DNA of 64,000 nt from Auanema rhodensis (taxonomy: Eukaryota > Nematoda > Chromadorea > Rhabditida > Rhabditidae): NCBI GenBank assembly GCA_964057225.1, contig OZ059900.1, positions 134,501-198,500 of the forward strand. The letters are read 5' to 3'. The notes below the pieces were generated by a model. The model saw only the letters and a program-made list of their open reading frames with translations. It had not been told where the DNA came from and ran no database searches. The position numbers and the translations under genes are program-made. The stretch's first letter is position 1, and each line of letters opens with the position of its first letter. Of this stretch, positions 55,545-64,000 are shown in pieces.

Positions 55545-58500
55545 ATCATATTCGTTAAGATTTGAAAATCAAACACACAATAAACAAAATCAGTCTATTT
55601 TTATGAGTTTGCACTGATATATATTCATTTTGATCAAAAAAGGTCGAAAATAGAAAGAATTTTTGAATTTTCCGAGTTTTGAGTCCAATTGGGCTAAATC
55701 GCTCATATATATGATCAAAAGCATAGTTTTATTGTCTATGACAACAAAAGTCATTAATTAAACACTAATGATGTTTAAATCACTAAATTTCGCTCAAATA
55801 GCATTACTACACTAAGTATGGTCGTTTTTATGCCTTTAACACCATATACTCACCGATTTTTGGTACAAAATCTGTAATACTCGTAAATTTTGATCATATT
55901 CGTTAAGATTTGAGAATCAAACACACAATACACAAAATCAGTCTATTTTTATGAGCTTGCACTGATATATATTCATTTTGATCAAAAAAGGTCGAAAATA
56001 GAAAGAATTTTTGAAATTTCCGAGTTTTGAGTCCAATTTGGCTAAATCGCTCATATATATGATCAAAAGCATAGTTTTATTGTCTATAACAACAAAAGTC
56101 ATCAATTAAACGCTAGTGATGTTTTAATACTGAATTTCGCTCAAATAGCATTACTACACTAAGTATGGTCGTTTTTATGCCTTTAACACCATATACTCAC
56201 CGATTTTTGGTACAAAATCTGTAATACTTGTAAATTTTGATCATATTTGTTAAGATTTGAGAATCAAACACACAATACACAAAATCAGTCTATTTTTATG
56301 AGTTTGCACTGATATATATTCATTTTGATCAAAAAAGGTCGAAAATAGAAAGAATTTTGGAAATGTCCGAGTTTTGAGTCCAATTTTGCTAAATCGCTCA
56401 TATATATGATCAAAAGCATAGTTTTATTGTCTATAACAACAAAAGTCATCAATTAAACGCTAGTGATGTTTAAATACTGAATTTCGCTCAAATAGCATAA
56501 CTACACTAAGTATGGTCGTTTTTATGCCTTTAACACCATATACTCACCGATTTTTGGTACAAAATCTGTAATACTTGTAAATTTTGATCATATTTGTTAA
56601 GATTTGAGAATCAATAACACAATACACAAAATCAGTCTATTTTTATGAGTTTGCACTGATATATATTCATTTTGATCAAAAAAGGTCGAAAATAGAAAGA
56701 ATTTTGGAAATGTCCGAGTTTTGAGTCCAATTTGGCTAAATCGCTCATATATATGATCAAAAGCATAGTTTTATTGTCTATAACAACAAAAATCATCAAT
56801 TAAACGCTAGTGATGTTTAAATACTGAATTTCGCTCAAATAGCATTACTACACTAAGTATGGTCGTTTTTATGCCTTTAACACCATATACTCACCGATTT
56901 TTGGTACAAAATCTGTAATACTCGTAAATTTTGATCATATTCGTTAAGATTTGAGAATCAAACACACAATACACAAAATCAGTCTATTTTTATGAGCTTG
57001 CACTGATATATATTCATTTTGATCAAAAAAGGTCGAACATAGAAAGAATTTTTGAATTTTCCGAGTTTTGAGTCCAATTGGGCTAAATCGCTCATATATA
57101 TGATCAAAAGCATAGTTTTATTGTCTATAACAACAAAAGTCATTAATTAAACACTAATGATGTTTAAATTACTAAATTTCGCTCAAATAGCATTACTACA
57201 CTAAGTATGGTCGTTTTTATGCCTTTAACACCATATACTCACCGATTTTTGGTACAAAATCTGTAATACTCGTAAATTTTGATCATATTCGTTAAGATTT
57301 GAGAATCAAACACACAATACACAAAATCAGTCTATTTTTATGAGCTTGCACTGATATATATTCATTTTGATCAAAAAAGGTCGAAAATAGAAAGAATTTT
57401 TGAAATTTCCGAGTTTTGAGTCCAATTTGGCTAAATCGCTCATATATATGATCAAAAGCATAGTTTTATTGTCTATAACAACAAAAGTCATCAATTAAAC
57501 GCTAGTGATGTTTTAATACTGAATTTCGCTCAAATAGCATTACTACACTAAGTATGGTCGTTTTTATGCCTTTAACACCATATACTCACCGATTTTTGGT
57601 ACAAAATCTGTAATACTCGTAAATTTTGATCATATTCGTTAAGATTTGAAAATCAAACACACAATAAACAAAATCAGTCTATTTTTATGAGTTTGCACTG
57701 ATATATATTCATTTTGATCAAAAAAGGTCGAAAATAGAAAGAATTTTTGAATTTTCCGAGTTTTGAGTCCAATTGGGCTAAATCGCTCATATATATGATC
57801 AAAAGCATAGTTTTATTGTCTATGACAACAAAAGTCATTAATTAAACACTAATGATGTTTAAATACTGAATTTCGCTCAAATAGCATTACTACACTAAGT
57901 ATGGTCGTTTTTATGCCTTTAACACCATATACTCACCGATTTTTGGTACAAAATCTGTAATACTCGTAAATTTTGATCATATTCGTTAAGATTTGAGAAT
58001 CAAACACACAATACACAAAATCAGTCTATTTTTATGAGCTTGCACTGATATATATTCATTTTGATCAAAAAAGGTCGAAAATAGAAAGAATTTTTGAAAT
58101 TTCCGAGTTTTGAGTCCAATTTGGCTAAATCGCTCATATATATGATCAAAAGCATAGTTTTATTGTCTATGACAACAAAAGTCATTAATTAAACACTAAT
58201 GATGTTTAAATACTGAATTTCGCTCAAATAGCATTACTACACTAAGTATGGTCGTTTTTATGCCTTTAACACCATATACTCACCGATTTTTGGTACAAAA
58301 TCTGTAATACTCGTAAATTTTGATCATATTCGTTAAGATTTGAGAATCAAACACACAATACACAAAATCAGTCTATTTTTATGAGCTTGCACTGATATAT
58401 ATTCATTTTGATCAAAAAAGGTCGAAAATAGAAAGAATTTTTGAAATTTCCGAGTTTTGAGTCCAATTTGGCTAAATCGCTCATATATATGATCAAAAGC

Positions 58501-59711
58501 ATAGTTTTATTGTCTATAACAACAAAAGTCATCAATTAAACGCTAGTGATGTTTTAATACTGAATTTCGCTCAAATAGCATTACTACACTAAGTATGGTC
58601 GTTTTTATGCCTTTAACACCATATACTCACCGATTTTTGGTACAAAATCTGTAATACTTGTTAATTTTGATCATATTTGTTAAGATTTGAGAATCAAACA
58701 TACAATACACGAAATCAGTCTATTTTTATGAGCTTGCACTGATATATATTCATTTTGATCAAAAAAGGTCGAAAATAGAAAGAATTTTTGAAATTTCCGA
58801 GTTTTGAGTCTAATTTGGCTAAATCGCTCATATATATGATCAGAAGCAAAGTTTTATTGTCTATGATAACAAAAGTCATCAATTAAACGCTAGTGATGTT
58901 TAAATACTGATTTTCGCTCAAATAGCATTACTACACTAAGTATGGTCGTTTTTATGCCTTTAACACCATATACTCACCGATTTTTGGTACAAAATCTGTA
59001 ATACTCGTAAATTTTGATCATATTCGTTAAGATTTGAGAATCAAACACACAATACACAAAGTCAGTCTATTTTTATGAGCTTGCACTGATATATATTCAT
59101 TTTGATCAAAAAAGGTCGAAAATAGAAAGAATTTTTGAAATTTCCGAGTTTTGAGTCCAATTTGGCTAAATCGCTCATATATATGATCAAAAGCATAGTT
59201 CTATTGTCTATAACAACAAAAGTCATCAATTAAACGCTAGTGATGTTTAAATACTGAATTTCGCTCAAATAGCATTACTACACTAAGTATGGTCGTTTTT
59301 ATGCCTTTAACACCATATACTCACCGATTTTTGGTACAAAATCTGTAATACTCGTAAATTTTGATCATATTCGTTAAGATTTGAGAATCAAACACACAAT
59401 ACACGAAATCAGTCTATTTTCATGAGCTTGCACTGATATATATTCATTTTGATCAAAAAAGGTCGAAAATAGAAAGAATTTTTGAATTTTCCGAGTTTTG
59501 AGTCCAATTGGGCTAAATCGCTCATATATATGATCAAAAGCATAGTTTTATTGTCTATGACAACAAAAGTCATTAATTAAACACTAATGATGTTTAAATC
59601 ACTAAATTTCGCTCAAATAGCATTACTCCACTAAGTATGGTCGTTTTTATGCCTTTAACACCATATACTCACCGATTTTTGGTACAAAATCTGTAATACT
59701 CGTAAATTTTG
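55545..59711 (+). repeat. Super-repeat unit 4, left part only
   Basis: This follows the order of the other units for 12 monomers: the phase monomer at 55545, CCAATTTTGCT (56380), CAAAAATCATC (about 56790), AAGCAAAG (58844), CATAGTTCTATTG and the class A monomer at 59364. The spacing of AAGCAAAG from unit 3 is 17,014. After 59711 the expected ATTTACGAG and CTCGAATAGC monomers are absent and a short module repeats instead. It shares the CCAATTTTGCT monomer with unit 1, not with units 2 and 3. Confidence 0.8.
56587..57975 (+). repeat. Four-monomer module, 1,389 bp, copy 1
   Basis: Order: class D with CAAAAATCATC; class A-like with AAATTACTAAAT; class B with GTTTTAAT; then the AATAAACAAAATC monomer with class A middle but AAATACTGAATTT, 347 bp. 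Private changes here are ATCAATAACAC at about 56613 and GTCGAACATAG at about 57035. The second monomer has CTATAAC, not CTATGAC as in the later copies. Confidence 0.85.
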
Positions 59712-60058
59712 ATCATATTCGTTAAGATTTGAGAATCAAACACACAATACACAAAATCAGTCTATTTTTATGAGCTTGCACTGATATATATTCATTTTGA
59801 TCAAAAAAGGTCGAAAATAGAAAGAATTTTGGAAATGTCCGAGTTTTGAGTCCAATTTTGCTAAATCGCTCATATATATGATCAAAAGCATAGTTTTATT
59901 GTCTATAACAACAAAAGTCATCAATTAAACGCTAGTGATGTTTAAATACTGAATTTCGCTCAAATAGCATAACTACACTAAGTATGGTCGTTTTTATGCC
60001 TTTAACACCATATACTCACCGATTTTTGGTACAAAATCTGTAATACTTGTAAATTTTG
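59712..60058 (+). repeat. Monomer preceding the amplified module
   Basis: This has a GAGCTTGC left part, GGAAATGTCC, CCAATTTTGCT (59852) and CATAACTAC. It recurs 3,125 bases later at 62837. Its relatives at 56240 and 6254 have GAGTTTGC, so the two copies here are a class B/class D hybrid shared only within this right-hand region. Confidence 0.8.
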
Positions 60059-61447
60059 ATCATATTTGTTAAGATTTGAGAATCAAACACACAATACACA
60101 AAATCAGTCTATTTTTATGAGTTTGCACTGATATATATTCATTTTGATCAAAAAAGGTCGAAAATAGAAAGAATTTTGGAAATGTCCGAGTTTTGAGTCC
60201 AATTTGGCTAAATCGCTCATATATATGATCAAAAGCATAGTTTTATTGTCTATAACAACAAAAATCATCAATTAAACGCTAGTGATGTTTAAATACTGAA
60301 TTTCGCTCAAATAGCATTACTACACTAAGTATGGTCGTTTTTATGCCTTTAACACCATATACTCACCGATTTTTGGTACAAAATCTGTAATACTCGTAAA
60401 TTTTGATCATATTTGTTAAGATTTGAGAATCAAACACACAATACACAAAATCAGTCTATTTTTATGAGCTTGCACTGATATATATTCATTTTGATCAAAA
60501 AAGGTCGAAAATAGAAAGAATTTTTGAATTTTCCGAGTTTTGAGTCCAATTGGGCTAAATCGCTCATATATATGATCAAAAGCATAGTTTTATTGTCTAT
60601 GACAACAAAAGTCATTAATTAAACACTAATGATGTTTAAATTACTAAATTTCGCTCAAATAGCATTACTACACTAAGTATGGTCGTTTTTATGCCTTTAA
60701 CACCATATACTCACCGATTTTTGGTACAAAATCTGTAATACTCGTAAATTTTGATCATATTCGTTAAGATTTGAGAATCAAACACACAATACACAAAATC
60801 AGTCTATTTTTATGAGCTTGCACTGATATATATTCATTTTGATCAAAAAAGGTCGAAAATAGAAAGAATTTTTGAAATTTCCGAGTTTTGAGTCCAATTT
60901 GGCTAAATCGCTCATATATATGATCAAAAGCATAGTTTTATTGTCTATAACAACAAAAGTCATCAATTAAACGCTAGTGATGTTTTAATACTGAATTTCG
61001 CTCAAATAGCATTACTACACTAAGTATGGTCGTTTTTATGCCTTTAACACCATATACTCACCGATTTTTGGTACAAAATCTGTAATACTCGTAAATTTTG
61101 ATCATATTCGTTAAGATTTGAAAATCAAACACACAATAAACAAAATCAGTCTATTTTTATGAGTTTGCACTGATATATATTCATTTTGATCAAAAAAGGT
61201 CGAAAATAGAAAGAATTTTTGAATTTTCCGAGTTTTGAGTCCAATTGGGCTAAATCGCTCATATATATGATCAAAAGCATAGTTTTATTGTCTATGACAA
61301 CAAAAGTCATTAATTAAACACTAATGATGTTTAAATACTGAATTTCGCTCAAATAGCATTACTACACTAAGTATGGTCGTTTTTATGCCTTTAACACCAT
61401 ATACTCACCGATTTTTGGTACAAAATCTGTAATACTCGTAAATTTTG
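60059..61447 (+). repeat. Four-monomer module, 1,389 bp, copy 2
   Basis: Same order of four monomers as at 56587, at a spacing of 3,472. The second monomer begins CATATTTGTT after ACTCGTAA. Confidence 0.87.
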
Positions 61448-62836
61448 ATCATATTCGTTAAGATTTGAGAATCAAACACACAATACACAAAATCAGTCTA
61501 TTTTTATGAGTTTGCACTGATATATATTCATTTTGATCAAAAAAGGTCGAAAATAGAAAGAATTTTGGAAATGTCCGAGTTTTGAGTCCAATTTGGCTAA
61601 ATCGCTCATATATATGATCAAAAGCATAGTTTTATTGTCTATAACAACAAAAATCATCAATTAAACGCTAGTGATGTTTAAATACTGAATTTCGCTCAAA
61701 TAGCATTACTACACTAAGTATGGTCGTTTTTATGCCTTTAACACCATATACTCACCGATTTTTGGTACAAAATCTGTAATACTCGTAAATTTTGATCATA
61801 TTTGTTAAGATTTGAGAATCAAACACACAATACACAAAATCAGTCTATTTTTATGAGCTTGCACTGATATATATTCATTTTGATCAAAAAAGGTCGAAAA
61901 TAGAAAGAATTTTTGAATTTTCCGAGTTTTGAGTCCAATTGGGCTAAATCGCTCATATATATGATCAAAAGCATAGTTTTATTGTCTATGACAACAAAAG
62001 TCATTAATTAAACACTAATGATGTTTAAATTACTAAATTTCGCTCAAATAGCATTACTACACTAAGTATGGTCGTTTTTATGCCTTTAACACCATATACT
62101 CACCGATTTTTGGTACAAAATCTGTAATACTCGTAAATTTTGATCATATTCGTTAAGATTTGAGAATCAAACACACAATACACAAAATCAGTCTATTTTT
62201 ATGAGCTTGCACTGATATATATTCATTTTGATCAAAAAAGGTCGAAAATAGAAAGAATTTTTGAAATTTCCGAGTTTTGAGTCCAATTTGGCTAAATCGC
62301 TCATATATATGATCAAAAGCATAGTTTTATTGTCTATAACAACAAAAGTCATCAATTAAACGCTAGTGATGTTTTAATACTGAATTTCGCTCAAATAGCA
62401 TTACTACACTAAGTATGGTCGTTTTTATGCCTTTAACACCATATACTCACCGATTTTTGGTACAAAATCTGTAATACTCGTAAATTTTGATCATATTCGT
62501 TAAGATTTGAAAATCAAACACACAATAAACAAAATCAGTCTATTTTTATGAGTTTGCACTGATATATATTCATTTTGATCAAAAAAGGTCGAAAATAGAA
62601 AGAATTTTTGAATTTTCCGAGTTTTGAGTCCAATTGGGCTAAATCGCTCATATATATGATCAAAAGCATAGTTTTATTGTCTATGACAACAAAAGTCATT
62701 AATTAAACACTAATGATGTTTAAATACTGAATTTCGCTCAAATAGCATTACTACACTAAGTATGGTCGTTTTTATGCCTTTAACACCATATACTCACCGA
62801 TTTTTGGTACAAAATCTGTAATACTCGTAAATTTTG
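61448..62836 (+). repeat. Four-monomer module, 1,389 bp, copy 3 (direct tandem)
   Basis: This follows copy 2 directly with the same markers (CAAAAATCATC at 61649, 1,389 bases after 60260). Its first monomer begins CATATTCGTT after ACTCGTAA, where copies 2 and 4 have CATATTTGTT after ACTTGTAA; this fits a junction made at the monomer boundary. Confidence 0.87.
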
Positions 62837-63183
62837 ATCATATTCGTTAAGATTTGAGAATCAAACACACAATACACAAAATCAGTCTATTTTTATGAGC
62901 TTGCACTGATATATATTCATTTTGATCAAAAAAGGTCGAAAATAGAAAGAATTTTGGAAATGTCCGAGTTTTGAGTCCAATTTTGCTAAATCGCTCATAT
63001 ATATGATCAAAAGCATAGTTTTATTGTCTATAACAACAAAAGTCATCAATTAAACGCTAGTGATGTTTAAATACTGAATTTCGCTCAAATAGCATAACTA
63101 CACTAAGTATGGTCGTTTTTATGCCTTTAACACCATATACTCACCGATTTTTGGTACAAAATCTGTAATACTTGTAAATTTTG

Positions 63184-64000
63184 ATCATATTTGTTAAGAT
63201 TTGAGAATCAAACACACAATACACAAAATCAGTCTATTTTTATGAGTTTGCACTGATATATATTCATTTTGATCAAAAAAGGTCGAAAATAGAAAGAATT
63301 TTGGAAATGTCCGAGTTTTGAGTCCAATTTGGCTAAATCGCTCATATATATGATCAAAAGCATAGTTTTATTGTCTATAACAACAAAAATCATCAATTAA
63401 ACGCTAGTGATGTTTAAATACTGAATTTCGCTCAAATAGCATTACTACACTAAGTATGGTCGTTTTTATGCCTTTAACACCATATACTCACCGATTTTTG
63501 GTACAAAATCTGTAATACTCGTAAATTTTGATCATATTTGTTAAGATTTGAGAATCAAACACACAATACACAAAATCAGTCTATTTTTATGAGCTTGCAC
63601 TGATATATATTCATTTTGATCAAAAAAGGTCGAAAATAGAAAGAATTTTTGAATTTTCCGAGTTTTGAGTCCAATTGGGCTAAATCGCTCATATATATGA
63701 TCAAAAGCATAGTTTTATTGTCTATGACAACAAAAGTCATTAATTAAACACTAATGATGTTTAAATTACTAAATTTCGCTCAAATAGCATTACTACACTA
63801 AGTATGGTCGTTTTTATGCCTTTAACACCATATACTCACCGATTTTTGGTACAAAATCTGTAATACTCGTAAATTTTGATCATATTCGTTAAGATTTGAG
63901 AATCAAACACACAATACACAAAATCAGTCTATTTTTATGAGCTTGCACTGATATATATTCATTTTGATCAAAAAAGGTCGAAAATAGAAAGAATTTTTGA
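63184..64000 (+). repeat. Four-monomer module, copy 4, cut by the window edge
   Basis: CAAAAATCATC at 63385, then the AAATTACTAAAT monomer at 63531, then a partial monomer. Spacing from copy 2 is 3,125 bases, nine monomers. Confidence 0.83.
63879..64000 (+). repeat. Partial monomer at right window edge (122 bases)
   Basis: The left part of a monomer with GAGAATCAAAC, AATACACAAAATCAG and GAGCTTGC, cut at AATTTTTGA. The array clearly continues beyond the window on this side, and the left edge starts exactly in phase with a monomer, so neither array border is seen. Confidence 0.95.

Larger units (their letters stand above)
1..64000 (+). repeat. Satellite DNA array, 347/348-bp monomer, whole window
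   Basis: The window is a continuous head-to-tail array. Taking the monomer start at ATCATATTCG, starts fall at 1, 349, 696, 1044, 1391, 1739, 2086 and so on to 63879. I count 184 full monomers; the count agrees with the spacing arithmetic, since each segment equals a whole number of 347-bp monomers plus one base for each 348-bp type, minus two 10-base deletions. Monomer 1 has 51 C and 45 G in 348 bases. All copies have the same orientation and no non-satellite sequence interrupts them. Every monomer has stop codons in all three forward frames (for example at monomer positions 12, 19 and 107) and all three reverse frames (complements at 2, 25 and 51), so coding is excluded. Such arrays are typical of eukaryotic centromeric, pericentromeric or subtelomeric heterochromatin; which of these applies is not visible here. 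Confidence 0.98.

Noticed and set aside
1-64000. Possible protein-coding frames repeated through the array
   Set aside because: Each monomer has stop codons in all six frames, and the 347-bp period shifts the frame from monomer to monomer. Any open frame is short and repeats as a by-product of the satellite.
1-64000. CRISPR-like array of direct repeats
   Set aside because: The entire 347-bp period is repeated, with no unique spacers between short repeats, and there are no cas genes.
1-64000. Telomeric repeat, rRNA, tRNA or transposon fragments inside the monomer
   Set aside because: No telomere-type hexamer or heptamer tandem, no recognisable RNA gene, no target-site duplications, terminal repeats or poly-A tails were seen.
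1-64000. An undescribed gene system such as a defence or biosynthetic locus
   Set aside because: There are no genes in the window; the noteworthy biology here is the repeat architecture itself.

Overview
The whole 64,000-base window is one uninterrupted satellite DNA array. It is built from 184 complete head-to-tail monomers of 347 or 348 bp, plus a 122-base partial monomer at the right edge. All monomers lie in the same orientation. The first monomer is 27.6% G+C by hand count. I see no protein-coding gene, RNA gene, transposon, CRISPR array or unique sequence anywhere. Stop codons fall in all six frames within each monomer. Megabase-style tandem satellites with higher-order structure are a feature of eukaryotic heterochromatin (centromeric, pericentromeric or subtelomeric). 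Many of the variable positions are CpG versus TpG/CpA pairs, which fits a genome that methylates cytosine, such as a plant or vertebrate. I cannot name the species or the satellite family from the sequence alone.

The array has three visible levels. Level 1 is the monomer; neighbouring monomers differ by up to about 5% (18 differences between monomers 1 and 2). Level 2 is short blocks of 2 to 9 monomers that are repeated locally. Level 3 is a very long super-repeat of about 16.3 to 17.0 kb, marked by rare variants that recur at the same place in each copy. Using one marker monomer as the phase point, the super-repeat copies start at 5559, 22557, 39225 and 55545, giving complete units of 16,998 (49 monomers), 16,668 (48) and 16,320 bp (47), then a fourth that follows the pattern to about 59.7 kb and then leaves it. 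Copies of the super-repeat look nearly identical by eye, apart from whole-monomer gains and losses.

Layout: 1-5558 is rearranged material that includes a 9-monomer stretch (2086-5211) also found 9.03 kb further on, inside unit 1. Unit 1 (5559-22556) carries a private tandem duplication of a 2,074-bp, 6-monomer block marked by a 10-base deletion. Unit 2 (22557-39224) carries a 2,778-bp-period duplication. Unit 3 (39225-55544) carries a 1,041-bp and a 695-bp tandem duplication. From 56.6 kb onward a 4-monomer, 1,389-bp module is repeatedly amplified. Each unit therefore has its own local duplication history on a shared long template. This is the expected signature of unequal crossover or conversion between sister arrays.

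Within the monomer, several sequence elements stand out: three TGATCA sites, two 12-bp perfect palindromes, a hairpin-forming dyad that is perfect only in one monomer class (23 copies counted by eye), and two segments that are much less variable than the rest. The most interesting observations are the roughly 48-monomer super-repeat and the class-specific perfect dyad.
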